Assembly (NCBI GenBank): GCA_019634245.1
Contig: JAHQVR010000197.1
Coordinates: forward strand, 30,127-94,126
Origin: Gammaproteobacteria bacterium
Lineage (GTDB): Bacteria; Pseudomonadota; Gammaproteobacteria; Granulosicoccales; Granulosicoccaceae
Reading direction: 5' to 3'
DNA length: 64,000 nucleotides
Shown here: one piece after another, positions 53,442 through 62,084 of the stretch
Layout of the letters: each line of letters opens with the position of its first letter
Numbering within the stretch: the stretch's first letter is position 1
The notes under the pieces: model-generated
Told to the model about the DNA's origin: nothing
Databases searched by the model: none
Seen by the model: only the letters and a program-made list of their open reading frames with translations
Program-made: the position numbers and the translations under genes

Positions 53442-53457
53442 ATTGAGCACGCTCAAT
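53442..53457. promoter_or_regulatory. Operator-like palindrome between the pilus-like locus and trmL
   Basis: ATTGAGC-AC-GCTCAAT, a perfect 7-bp inverted repeat in the 172-bp divergent region, 61 bp before the AAA gene and 97 bp before trmL. As both genes point away from it, a terminator is unlikely; a regulator binding site is the better reading. A TCCGG...CCGGA repeat also flanks the proximal part of the region (about 53399-53435). Confidence 0.45.
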
Positions 53458-53553
53458 CGAATAGTGCATATTCATATAGTTTGTGGATTTACTTTACTCA
53501 AGTTAAGTTCAACACATCTTGTGTTTCACCCATTTGTGACAATAGATTGGCGT

Positions 53554-54030
53554 ATGTTTCACATCATTTTATTTGAACCAGAAATTCCACCAAACACCGG
53601 TAACGTCATTCGATTGTGTGCCAATAACGGCTGTGTATTACACCTCATTGAACCTTTGGGTTTTTCAATGAACGAAAAAGCGTTACGACGTGCAGGGTTG
53701 GATTATCACGATACTGCCAAGCTGCACATCCATGCGAATGCTGAGCGCTGCTTCAATGCAATTAAAGCTATGGGCTCACGGATTTATGCATTGAGTACAA
53801 AAGGTACAACTCGCTATACAGAGGGGCGTTATCGAGACGGCGATGCATTCTTATTCGGCCCGGAAACTCGCGGCTTACCAGAAGAGATACGCAATCACGC
53901 AGAAGTGGAAGAAGTGTTGACGCTACCGATGCAGGCTAATAACCGAAGCCTGAATTTATCTAACGCGGTGGCGATAGTCAGCTATGAGGCCTGGCGACAG
54001 CAGGACTTCAGCGGTGCCATTGACCGCTAA
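53554..54030 (+). CDS. trmL: tRNA (cytidine(34)-2'-O)-methyltransferase TrmL
   Basis: A 158-residue SPOUT enzyme that methylates ribose 34 of tRNA-Leu. ATG 53554 (MFHIILFEPEIPPNTGNVIR) is the family start; an in-frame codon at 53443 lies in the intergenic palindrome. Knot motifs: LFGPETRGLPEE and LPMQANNRSLNLSNAVAIV. It is convergent with secB, 10 bp apart. Confidence 0.97.
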   Translation: MFHIILFEPEIPPNTGNVIRLCANNGCVLHLIEPLGFSMNEKALRRAGLDYHDTAKLHIHANAERCFNAIKAMGSRIYALSTKGTTRYTEGRYRDGDAFLFGPETRGLPEEIRNHAEVEEVLTLPMQANNRSLNLSNAVAIVSYEAWRQQDFSGAIDR

Positions 54031-54040
54031 CGGCTGTAAG

Positions 54041-54547
54041 TTACTGCGGTGTTTCAGAACTGGGTGCGTTCTGCTTCGCTTGTTGCACATGCTGTGCGTA
54101 GAGCGCATCAAAATTTACTGGGTCGAGCAGCAACTGAGGGAAGCCGCCTTTTTGCACCAATGAAGCAATTTCTTCACGCGCAAACGGAAACAGGATATTC
54201 GGGCAAAAACTACCCAGCATGGGCGCCATACGTTCTTCAGGTATGCCCGAAATCTGGAACAATCCGGCCTGCTTTACTTCTATCAAGTAGGCCACCTCAT
54301 CTTCGAGCTTGACGGTAACCGTCACGGTCAACACACTCTCAAAGAGGTTGTTGTCGTGCTTGGCGGTTTCCGTGTTTAGGTGCAAGGATACGGCTGGCTG
54401 CCAGCTTTTATTCGTGGTGAATATCTTTGGAGACAGTGGCGATTCGTACGAGCAGTCCTTTAAGTAGACGCGCTGGATTTTAAACACCTGTCCTTCAGAG
54501 GCAGGTTTCGTGTCACCGGCGGCGGCCGGAGTGTCGGGTTCAGTCAT
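54041..54547 (-). CDS. secB: Protein-export chaperone SecB
   Basis: A 168-residue tetrameric chaperone that holds preproteins unfolded for SecA. FKIQRVYLKDCSYESPLSPK and QAGLFQISGIPEERMAPMLG, FCPNILFPFAREEIASLV and FPQLLLDPVNFDALYAQ are characteristic. The N terminus is somewhat long and Ala/Thr/Asp-rich. It belongs to the rhodanese-grxC-secB group. Confidence 0.96.
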   Translation of the reverse strand: MTEPDTPAAAGDTKPASEGQVFKIQRVYLKDCSYESPLSPKIFTTNKSWQPAVSLHLNTETAKHDNNLFESVLTVTVTVKLEDEVAYLIEVKQAGLFQISGIPEERMAPMLGSFCPNILFPFAREEIASLVQKGGFPQLLLDPVNFDALYAQHVQQAKQNAPSSETPQ

Positions 54548-54564
54548 AGTGGGGGAATCCGGTA

Positions 54565-54834
54565 TTAGGGTTGGCTCTGCTGCTCGTACAGACTCTCGAG
54601 TTCACCGTCTGCATCAAGCTCGGCCAAATCGTCAAATCCGCCCACATGTTGATCGCCGATCCAGATTTGAGGAACGGTATGGCGGCCGCTGCGCTCTTCC
54701 ATGGTGCGTCGTAGCTCGGGATTGCCATCTACCACCAAACTGTCATAAGCCCAACCCTTTTTGTCGAGCAAATGTTTGGCAGCACGACAAAAACCACACA
54801 GGGCTGATTCGTACACAGTAATTTGAGCAGGCAT
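54565..54834 (-). CDS. grxC: Glutaredoxin 3
   Basis: An 89-residue dithiol glutaredoxin with the active site C13-G-F-C16 (ALCGFCRAAKHLL), the TVPQIW cis-proline loop and the GGFDDL glutathione site. The usual CPYC/CPYC-like motif is CGFC here. It sits between the rhodanese gene (1 bp) and secB (17 bp). Confidence 0.93.
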   Translation of the reverse strand: MPAQITVYESALCGFCRAAKHLLDKKGWAYDSLVVDGNPELRRTMEERSGRHTVPQIWIGDQHVGGFDDLAELDADGELESLYEQQSQP

Positions 54835-54835
54835 C

Positions 54836-55261
54836 TTATTTAGATACTAGGGGCAAATTGGCTTTTTCCCAAGCCCCTACTCCACCGGTAATGGTGTGCA
54901 ACTGGGTAAATCCGTTTTTTTTCATCTTCGACGCCGCACGTGAGGCGCGCATGCCATTGTCGCAATACAGCACGACATTTTTCTCTTTAAATTTATCGAT
55001 CTCGACCAGTCGCTTATCGAGGCTGCTCACCGGTAGGTTGCGGGCATTGAGAACATGGCCAGCTTTAAATTCCTTTTCGTCCCGAACATCCACCACTAGA
55101 GCATCGCCTTTGTTTAGAAGTTGCGTAGCCGCAAATGGCGACAAGCCCGTTACGCCAGAGGCCACCCGTGAATATTCTGTAAATATGATCATGCCCAGCA
55201 CAGCGGCAAAAGCCATCCACAAAAAGGGATGATTGCCGACAAACTCCACAAACTGTTGCAT
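54836..55261 (-). CDS. Membrane-anchored rhodanese (YibN type)
   Basis: A 141-residue protein with an N-terminal membrane segment (about 12-28) and one rhodanese domain: LNKGDALVVDVRDEKEFKAG, and the active-site loop VLYCDNGMRASRAASKM with the catalytic cysteine. This is the arrangement of YibN, found with grxC and secB in gammaproteobacteria. The sulfur acceptor is unknown. Confidence 0.9.
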   Translation of the reverse strand: MQQFVEFVGNHPFLWMAFAAVLGMIIFTEYSRVASGVTGLSPFAATQLLNKGDALVVDVRDEKEFKAGHVLNARNLPVSSLDKRLVEIDKFKEKNVVLYCDNGMRASRAASKMKKNGFTQLHTITGGVGAWEKANLPLVSK

Positions 55262-55275
55262 GGCTATCGGACCAC

Positions 55276-56121
55276 TTATTCTTTGTTGGCCAAATACTCT
55301 ACGGCCAGCACCAACTCTTCATCGGTCAGAGTCGACGCACCGCGCGCTGGCATAGCCCCTTTGCCGGTGATCACCGTTTGGGCCAGAGTGTCATAGCCCA
55401 TCTCGATGCGCGGGCCCCAAGCGTCTTTATCACCAATTTTCGGCGCATTAGCGACTCCAGAGATATGGCAGCCCACACAGACCGAATCAACCGTCGCTTT
55501 GACGTTTTCAGGAATCATTGTCGCGGCGGCCGTAGCTGCACCGGCCATCGACTCAGCCGATCCACTTTCAGCCGCTGCATCGGTATCGGTGCTAGCAGAA
55601 TCACTGGCGGCAGTTTCTTCAGGTTCGGCATCAGACCCAGCGCTATCGGTGTCTCCGAGTCCAGCCAAGTATTTAACCGCCAACGCGATTTCATCATCGG
55701 TGTAGGTGGAGCCACCCCGGGCTGGCATCGTCCCCTTGCCGTTGATCACACTGGCCACTAGAGCTTCCAAGCCGAGCTCGCGACGCTCTGCCCAGGCCGC
55801 CTCATCTCCGGTAGCCGGAGCTCCGCCAACGCCCGCGGCATGGCAGGCAGCGCAGGCCCCTTCATTCACCAACTGTTCGCCGGTCTTGGGAACACTGGCC
55901 ACTGCAACGATCTCAGCGGGTGCTTCGGTTCGGACCCTGCCTACGGGTGCGATACGCTCCAACAACGCCTGCCGCAGCACGGCATCGTTAGCTCCATCCC
56001 CTTCACCACCGAGTGATCGCGCAGCGACCATCAACACGATGGTGAGTACGGTGAGTGCTCCTAAAACGGCCAGCATGACCTTGACCATGGCATTATCACC
56101 GTGGGCTTCAGTGGAACTCAT
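55276..56121 (-). CDS. Dihaem cytochrome c5-like protein with duplicated domain
   Basis: A 281-residue membrane-anchored cytochrome: one N-terminal membrane segment (about 13-32), then two cytochrome c5-like domains. Haem motifs CAACH and CVGCH; each is followed by the same plan (GxGTMPARGGSTYTDDEIALAV in the first; GKGAMPARGASTLTDEELVL in the second) with an axial methionine in MPARG. The two domains are plainly duplicates, separated by an Asp/Ser/Ala/Glu-rich linker of about 50 residues that may be flexible. It probably hands electrons between a membrane donor and a terminal acceptor. Confidence 0.9.
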   Translation of the reverse strand: MSSTEAHGDNAMVKVMLAVLGALTVLTIVLMVAARSLGGEGDGANDAVLRQALLERIAPVGRVRTEAPAEIVAVASVPKTGEQLVNEGACAACHAAGVGGAPATGDEAAWAERRELGLEALVASVINGKGTMPARGGSTYTDDEIALAVKYLAGLGDTDSAGSDAEPEETAASDSASTDTDAAAESGSAESMAGAATAAATMIPENVKATVDSVCVGCHISGVANAPKIGDKDAWGPRIEMGYDTLAQTVITGKGAMPARGASTLTDEELVLAVEYLANKE

Positions 56122-56164
56122 ACGTATTCTCCAAACACAAGGCTATTAAACGGGCGGTATTGTA

Positions 56165-56695
56165 TCAGTGATCGGCCCCAGGATTGCGGTCTGAATCGGC
56201 TTTGAACATGCGTTGAAACACATCATCCCGGCGCACTTTCCAGTGCCATAAGGCAGCCAGAACATGCAGACTTACCATCACCGCCACGATCCACTTTCCC
56301 CACTCATGCAAAAGTGATGCTGATTCGATACCCAGATAGTAGTGCACAGCTCCGGTGACGGCCATGAGCAATACCACCAGATAGAGGGAAAATTGGAATA
56401 TACCTAGCAGGCGAGCCACGCTTGGCGTTGTCTGGCCAGCTGCAACCGGCACCGGGCGTTTTCGTTTTAAGTACAACCGATAACAAACCAGACACACCAG
56501 CAGCGCACCGATCCAGACATGCGCCGTGATCACCAAAAACTGCCAGGCATTGGGGGATCCGCCCTGACCGACCACCGCAAACCCATCTGATAAGACGTCC
56601 TGAAATGCGTATTGGCTCAGAACCAGTGCCGCGGTCCACCAGTGCAGATGTCTCTGAAGAGCGCTATAGCGCCGTGCCGGTGGTGATTTGGCCAT
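56165..56695 (-). CDS. Cytochrome b561-like membrane protein
   Basis: A 176-residue four-helix dihaem b-type cytochrome. ATG 56695 (MAKSPPARRYSALQRHLHWW). Histidine ligands are plausible in LQRHLHWWTAALVLSQ, VITAHVWIGALLV, GAVHYYLG and SLHVLAALWHWKV. Such proteins pass electrons between quinol and periplasmic carriers. It is 43 bp upstream of the dihaem cytochrome c, a likely redox partner. Confidence 0.88.
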   Translation of the reverse strand: MAKSPPARRYSALQRHLHWWTAALVLSQYAFQDVLSDGFAVVGQGGSPNAWQFLVITAHVWIGALLVCLVCYRLYLKRKRPVPVAAGQTTPSVARLLGIFQFSLYLVVLLMAVTGAVHYYLGIESASLLHEWGKWIVAVMVSLHVLAALWHWKVRRDDVFQRMFKADSDRNPGADH

Positions 56696-56790
56696 GGATT
56701 GCCTGGTGATGTTCTTAATTAGTATCTGCACCCGTATACTACGTCAGACAGGGCAATTCCAAACACCCAAAGCGGCGTCGCCATTTCGAC

Positions 56791-57273
56791 ATGAGCTTAC
56801 CCGATCCAATACGACGAGCAGCCGAGTTAGTCACAGGTGACGATAACGCGGTGGATCTCGAACGTCGACTCAAACTCGATATCTTCTCCAGCATCGGGCG
56901 AATCAAACCAGCGCTTACTGACAACGTAGATTTTGAAAAAGAGGTGCTCGACGGATCGTTTTTCGCCGATCTGCCAGCTTCACTACAAGGCATTGCCATT
57001 GCCCGATGCGAAGGAACCTTAGCGTTTTATCAGCGTGTGGGCTGGCAACCGAACTATCTAGATACACCGCTGCACATTTGCGTCCCAGAAACAGCTCGGG
57101 AACCATTGCAACAACGTTATCACGCTAATACGCTTCATGATCTGGCCTACGTGCATCCCAAACATTTCGAAAAGATGCTCGGTAAAGCACAGGCCGCTCA
57201 ACTATGGGAGACGCTGAAACGATTCACAGCAGACCCTGATGGATTCCGCGCTGAGCAAGAACCACAACACTAG
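56791..57273 (+). CDS. Unrecognised soluble protein ahead of an ABC transporter
   Basis: A 160-residue protein without a signal peptide or membrane segment. It contains DLERRLKLDIFSSIGRIKPA, an alpha-helical N-terminal half, and TLHDLAYVHPKHFEKMLGKA near the end. I do not recognise the family. The last 35 bp overlap the ABC ATPase start in another frame, so the two are probably translated together and it may belong to the transporter system. Confidence 0.7.
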   Translation: MSLPDPIRRAAELVTGDDNAVDLERRLKLDIFSSIGRIKPALTDNVDFEKEVLDGSFFADLPASLQGIAIARCEGTLAFYQRVGWQPNYLDTPLHICVPETAREPLQQRYHANTLHDLAYVHPKHFEKMLGKAQAAQLWETLKRFTADPDGFRAEQEPQH

Positions 57274-57994
57274 CGAATTGCACAACTCACTTACCTCTCC
57301 GGTGTTGACAGTCTCTGCACTGAAACACGCATACCCCGTAGGTCAGAGCACACGCGCGGTACTCAACAACATCAATCTCGAACTGTGTGCTGGAGAGATT
57401 GTGGCGCTCTTAGGAAGAAGTGGTTCGGGTAAGTCCACATTGTTGAATTTACTCAGTGGCCTGGAGGCTATTCAGTACGGCGAGATCACTTTATTTGGAC
57501 AACCGATGCGTGGCTTGACGGACAGACGTCGAACTTTGCTGCGCCGGGAACGCATCGGCTTTGTCTACCAGGCATTTAATTTGGTGCCAACGCTTACGGT
57601 GGCTGAGAACATCCTACTGCCACTGGCACTGAATAACGTTCCACCCGAACAACAAGCACAACGTTTGCACGATATGCTGCACAAGATCGGGTTATCTGAT
57701 CGTGGCTCGGACTATCCGGACAAACTCTCTGGCGGCGAGCAGCAACGAGTGGCACTCGCTCGAGCCATCATTCACAACCCGCCCTTACTGCTGGCTGATG
57801 AGCCCACGGGCAATCTCGATGCCCAAACTGGACGGCACGTTTTAAATCTACTCAAAACACTCGTGGCGCAGCGCAATTGTGCGTTACTCTTAGTCACCCA
57901 CAGCGACGAAGTCGCCGAGCAGGCAGATCGCGTGCTCACCATCCAGGATGGATCACTTGTGTCTGGCGCGGACACTCAACCCAGCGCATGGTAG
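57239..57994 (+). CDS. ABC transporter ATP-binding protein (MacB/LolD type)
   Basis: A 251-residue ATPase. Walker A GRSGSGKST, Q-loop FVYQAFNLVPTLTVAENILL, signature LSGGEQQR, Walker B LLLADEPTGNLD, H-loop LLLVTHSDE. The sub-family features (TGNLDxxTG) are those of the MacB/LolD group, which pair with FtsX-type permeases. The gene overlaps the 3' end of the upstream unknown and the 5' end of the permease gene. Confidence 0.95.
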   Translation: MDSALSKNHNTSELHNSLTSPVLTVSALKHAYPVGQSTRAVLNNINLELCAGEIVALLGRSGSGKSTLLNLLSGLEAIQYGEITLFGQPMRGLTDRRRTLLRRERIGFVYQAFNLVPTLTVAENILLPLALNNVPPEQQAQRLHDMLHKIGLSDRGSDYPDKLSGGEQQRVALARAIIHNPPLLLADEPTGNLDAQTGRHVLNLLKTLVAQRNCALLLVTHSDEVAEQADRVLTIQDGSLVSGADTQPSAW

Positions 57995-60486
57995 CTCTAC
58001 TGCTACGCTCCAGTGTGTGCTTTTATCGCCGGCACCCGCTGCAACTCCTGCTGTCTTTCTTAGGCATTGTTCTGGGTGTCAGCATTGTTACCGCCGTACT
58101 GATCACCAACCGAAGTGCCCAACGGGCTTTTGAGATAACGGTTCAATCACTGTACGGTGCGACCACCCATCAGATAGAGGGTGCGCTAGGAGTTCCGCAA
58201 GAACAGTACACCTCGCTAAGAAAATCCTTCCCCTCTCTGCTTATGGCACCCGTCATTGAAGGTCACGTAGAGCACCAAGGCAATGTGCTATCCGTACTCG
58301 GATTGGATCCGCTAGCAGAACTGTTTTTTGAACGCTCGTTCTCAGAATCGAACAACGCGCTCAGCGCCGTGCGGCACGGTGTGTTGGTTAACCGCAGGAC
58401 ATTAGAACAGCTTCAATTAACGGTCGGCGAGCCCTTGGAACTGAACTCTGGCGGTGTCTTGCACAGTCTGGATGTGATCGGTGAATTCTCCACACTCGTC
58501 GATGCCGCTGGTGAAGGTTTAATACTCACCGATATAGCGATCGCCCAGTCGTTGTTAAATAAAAATCAGCGCATTGATCGAATCGATTTAATGATCGACG
58601 AGACCGACGCTGTGTCGGTCGCAGCGCAACTACCGCCCGGCCTACGCATAGTCCCTGCATCCCAACGACAGCAAAGTATGCAATCGATGACTCGGGGATT
58701 CCAAATCAATTTGACGGCCATGAGTCTGTTGGCCCTAGTTGTCGGGTTGTTTCTAATACACAACACTATGACATTCGCCGTTCTGCAAAGACGAGAGAAC
58801 TATGCCGTTAAGCGTGTAGTAGGGGTAACCTCTCGCGCATTGGGCTTGTCTGTGTTAGCCGAATCTGCGTTGATCAGCCTCGCTGCATCGGTCACCGGCC
58901 TGCTTCTGGGCTATCACATTGCGGGACTATTAATTGCGCTAACGACACAAACCATCAATGATCTGTACTTTGTCTTACATGTGCAGGAGTTGTGGTTTCC
59001 GCCTTCAGTAGCTGTCCTGGGCATTTTTCTCGGCGTCGGCAGCAGTCTACTTGCCGCATCACTAGCCGCATTGGAGGCCGCACAAACGGATCCGATCAAT
59101 GCAACATCACGTTCACATATTGAATCGCAAAATCAGCGAGTCCTACCTTGGCTTGCCAGCTTTGGCGCGAGCCTGATCGTGCTCGGCCTAACGATCGGTG
59201 GGCTCTCCACAACCTCCCTACTCTGGGGATTTATTGCTCTGACGTTGGTGCTGATCGGATACGGCTGTGCGATTCCGTTTGCCACGTTAATCATTAGTAG
59301 GAAGCTGCATCGACGCGTAGCATCCTGGGGTATCGCTGTGTCGATGGCTATTGGTAGCGTACAGAGAAACATAAGCAGAACTGGCATTGCCATCGCCGCT
59401 CTCACCATCGCAGTTGCCGCGACGTTTGGCGTGAACGTCATGATAGAGAGCTTTCGAACCTCCGTCGATCGTTGGCTTGCGACCACCCTACAGAGTGATT
59501 TCTATGTATCAGTTCCTCAAAGTGATTCCTCTCAAGCAGCGCAGTCGTTATCCGATGAATTTTTAAAGACCGTTGAACAATTACCGGGAGTTTCCGACAC
59601 CAGCACCAGCTTTGTCATCAAAGCCACCACCCGCAGCGACAAGATTAACCTACGCGTTTTGTCGCCTCATGCAGGAAGTCCCGATGCCTTTCATTTTCTT
59701 GAACTAAACGAGGGTGGCTGGACTTTTTTTTCCACCAATGATGCTGTGTTTATCAGTGAACCTTTAGCCACCAAGAACGAACTGCGCCCCGGAGATGTGA
59801 TCGAGTTGTTTACAGAGTTCACAGGATACCAGCCCTTTATCATCGCTGGAGTTTATCAAGACTACGGGTCAAGCCATGGCCGCATGACAATGCACATAAA
59901 CACGTATCAACAACATTGGTCAGAACAATCAATCGCTTCCATTGGGTTAATAGTGTCACCCGATGCGGATCGGCAGAGAGTTGAAACTGCACTCAAGGCA
60001 CTGATTCAACAACACCGGCAACCTCTTCTCTATCGATCCAACACAGATATTCACAAAGAATCGTTGGCCATATTTGATCGAACCTTTGAAGTCACCCGGG
60101 TTTTGCGATGGCTAACGGTTGCGGTGGCAGTCATCGGGATTTTCAGTGCACTACTTGCTCTACATTTAGAACGAGCAAAGGAGTTCGCTATTCTTCGCGC
60201 CTGCGGCACAACGCGCCGACAAATACTACAGATCGTGATGCTACAAACGCTTTATATGGGGTTGATGGCAGGCGCCTTGGCCCTACCCCTTGGCTGGGTT
60301 ATGTCCGAAGTACTGATCAAAGTCATCAACGTGCGATCGTTCGGCTGGAGTATGGCAGGCCTTATTCCACCCGGTGCTGTTACAGAAGCACTCGCCATCG
60401 CCGTGGTCTCAGCGCTGGTAGCTGGACTGTATCCCGCCTGGCGAATCGGAAAATTCTCCATTGCTGCACAAATACGCAGCGAGTAA
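57988..60486 (+). CDS. FtsX-type ABC permease, two-domain (832 residues)
   Basis: A permease from ATG 57988 (MVALLLRSSVCFYRRHPLQL), overlapping the ATPase stop. One membrane segment about residues 15-37, a periplasmic domain of about 200 residues, then a first FtsX set (about 245-340: MSLLALVVGLFLIHNTMTFA), a second cluster of helices to about 480, a second periplasmic domain (about 500-700), and a C-terminal FtsX set (about 715-830: RAKEFAILRACGTTRRQILQ). Duplicated FtsX domains in one chain mark permeases of the type that move lipoproteins, lipids or peptides; the cargo is unknown. Confidence 0.93.
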   Translation: MVALLLRSSVCFYRRHPLQLLLSFLGIVLGVSIVTAVLITNRSAQRAFEITVQSLYGATTHQIEGALGVPQEQYTSLRKSFPSLLMAPVIEGHVEHQGNVLSVLGLDPLAELFFERSFSESNNALSAVRHGVLVNRRTLEQLQLTVGEPLELNSGGVLHSLDVIGEFSTLVDAAGEGLILTDIAIAQSLLNKNQRIDRIDLMIDETDAVSVAAQLPPGLRIVPASQRQQSMQSMTRGFQINLTAMSLLALVVGLFLIHNTMTFAVLQRRENYAVKRVVGVTSRALGLSVLAESALISLAASVTGLLLGYHIAGLLIALTTQTINDLYFVLHVQELWFPPSVAVLGIFLGVGSSLLAASLAALEAAQTDPINATSRSHIESQNQRVLPWLASFGASLIVLGLTIGGLSTTSLLWGFIALTLVLIGYGCAIPFATLIISRKLHRRVASWGIAVSMAIGSVQRNISRTGIAIAALTIAVAATFGVNVMIESFRTSVDRWLATTLQSDFYVSVPQSDSSQAAQSLSDEFLKTVEQLPGVSDTSTSFVIKATTRSDKINLRVLSPHAGSPDAFHFLELNEGGWTFFSTNDAVFISEPLATKNELRPGDVIELFTEFTGYQPFIIAGVYQDYGSSHGRMTMHINTYQQHWSEQSIASIGLIVSPDADRQRVETALKALIQQHRQPLLYRSNTDIHKESLAIFDRTFEVTRVLRWLTVAVAVIGIFSALLALHLERAKEFAILRACGTTRRQILQIVMLQTLYMGLMAGALALPLGWVMSEVLIKVINVRSFGWSMAGLIPPGAVTEALAIAVVSALVAGLYPAWRIGKFSIAAQIRSE

Positions 60487-60507
60487 CTCCAAGTTGGTCT
60501 GATTTTT

Positions 60508-60846
60508 GTGAACCAGCTATCGGAAGCTGACTGGATCAGGCCGTGGATCCGTGGTTTGATAATAACCGCTTTTATTTTACTGAAGAGTTTGGGTAACCGA
60601 GTTATACGCATGCAAGCCCCGCGAGATTACGCAGAAACCTCAAGGTCGTCTGACCCTGATTCGACCCAAACGAACGAAGGCATGACTATTCGCAAGCTGG
60701 TGGATCGCTATCACTCAAACCAACCCATAACTGATCAAATGATCAATGATGCTTGTCGGCGAATGGATTCGGTTTACCACTTCAAAACGACACCAGCGCC
60801 GCGCCCTCCATCGGCTCTCCAGCGCTGGTTTAAATCCGTCTTCTAA
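60508..60846 (+). CDS. Small protein of unknown function after the permease
   Basis: A 112-residue frame starting at GTG 60508, 21 bp after the permease stop. Residues 15-32 (RGLIITAFILLKSLGNRVI) might be a short membrane helix; the rest is polar and ends in APRPPSALQRWFKSVF. An internal ATG at 60682 (MTIRKLVDRYHSNQP) gives a 54-residue alternative with no membrane segment. I do not recognise it. The gene is open, on the same strand and of similar base use, so a coding role is likely but not certain. Confidence 0.45.
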   Translation: MNQLSEADWIRPWIRGLIITAFILLKSLGNRVIRMQAPRDYAETSRSSDPDSTQTNEGMTIRKLVDRYHSNQPITDQMINDACRRMDSVYHFKTTPAPRPPSALQRWFKSVF

Positions 60847-60913
60847 CTCTTCCTCTAGTGTACCAATCGGGTTGCTATACTGACCGCTTCTTTGGAGCGT
60901 GTTACTCCCACCT

Positions 60914-61549
60914 ATGCAAAAAACCATTGGCCTGGTGCTACTTCTGTGCGCCTACATACTGCTCATACCGGGTCTAACCCAACCTATGCTCAGTGTCCAA
61001 GGAACGGTAGAACGCCAAAAACTGGTGGAAGTTGGGCGTGACATTATCAAAGAGAATCAATCTGGTTCGTCAATTTTCAGCGGGCTAGCAGAGATGGTCA
61101 TCGACAACATTAAATCCACCGGTACGATCAATGCGTTTGATAAAACGCAAAGCATTCTGGGAACGGCAAAACAACTGTACGAATCGAACCACATTCCTGT
61201 GGCGCTGCTTATTCTGCTATTTAGCGTGGTAATCCCTTTATTAAAAGGACTTTTGGTTCTGGCTACGCAATTCGCTCTAAGCGAACCTCACCGCACCCGA
61301 GTGGCTCGCTTTAACAGCGCCATCAGCAAGTGGTCCATGGCAGATGTGTTCGTGGTGGCAATCTTTGTGGCATACCTTGCGGTCAATGGGATGCAAGAGA
61401 GCACAGGGTTAGTAGACTTTGACGCCTCACTGGGCAACGGATTCTATTATTTTCTTGGGTATTGTCTGCTCGCCATACTGGCGACACAAATTCTCTATTG
61501 GCGCAGTGAGCCAGTCTCAGCCACGCTACGGGTTAACAACGAAGCCTGA
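60914..61549 (+). CDS. Paraquat-inducible protein A-family membrane protein
   Basis: A 211-residue membrane protein from ATG 60914; an in-frame start at 60899 lies 15 bp upstream. Four segments are visible: LVLLLCAYILLIPGLT, ALLILLFSVVIPLLKGLLVL, MADVFVVAIFVAYLAV and FLGYCLLAILATQILYW. The region KWSMADVFVVAIFVAYL after a periplasmic loop fits the PqiA family, which in the PqiABC system helps lipid traffic between membranes. PqiB/PqiC homologues are absent here. Its last 24 bp overlap the convergent lipoprotein gene. Confidence 0.75.
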   Translation: MQKTIGLVLLLCAYILLIPGLTQPMLSVQGTVERQKLVEVGRDIIKENQSGSSIFSGLAEMVIDNIKSTGTINAFDKTQSILGTAKQLYESNHIPVALLILLFSVVIPLLKGLLVLATQFALSEPHRTRVARFNSAISKWSMADVFVVAIFVAYLAVNGMQESTGLVDFDASLGNGFYYFLGYCLLAILATQILYWRSEPVSATLRVNNEA

Positions 61550-61924
61550 TCGACTCCATATGGATCCACCGACGTTGTTCACCGCTCGTACTCGCCAGGC
61601 ATGATGCAGAGAAGGCTCCATCGCGATGGTCTTCTCTAGGCTGCACACATCGGCCACACAGATATCGCTTGGATGTAAATCCACTGTCAGATACTTCATG
61701 TCCTTTTGATGCGTAAAATCATAGACGTGAAACTCATAAGACGTTGCGCGCGGTACCGATTGCCATTGAAACGTAACCGTGGCGTTGTTCAAGATAGTGA
61801 TACCGTCTGATGGTGCCAATGGCTGCGGTGTAGCCGGCAGATCGTCGTAAAAAGGCGTGATTTCGCACCCCACAAGAAGGAGTAAGCACAGGGCTAAATA
61901 TACGTTTTTAATGGTCATAGTCAT
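61526..61924 (-). CDS. Lipoprotein with fibronectin type III-like fold
   Basis: A 132-residue lipoprotein from ATG 61924 (MTMTIKNVYLALCLLLLVGC, lipidated Cys20); an in-frame start at 61951 exists. Mature part: PATPQPLAPSDGITI, ATVTFQWQSVPRATSYEFHV, HHAWRVRAVNNVGGSIWS, the A/B strand and WxVRAVN pattern of a fibronectin III-like beta-sandwich. The role is unknown; such domains often bind proteins or polysaccharide at the cell surface. Confidence 0.7.
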   Translation of the reverse strand: MTMTIKNVYLALCLLLLVGCEITPFYDDLPATPQPLAPSDGITILNNATVTFQWQSVPRATSYEFHVYDFTHQKDMKYLTVDLHPSDICVADVCSLEKTIAMEPSLHHAWRVRAVNNVGGSIWSRSGFVVNP

Positions 61925-62084
61925 GCTAATTATCGGAATACAAGCGTCCACACATTCACAGTATCGCCTGTTTTCCTGACCTTGGTAACACTTTGAATTG
62001 CAAATTCTATAGGTATCTGTACTTGTCTGGCATTCAGCCGATACTCCATTGTGAATTGGTTAACTTAAAACTACTGGGTGTGTT

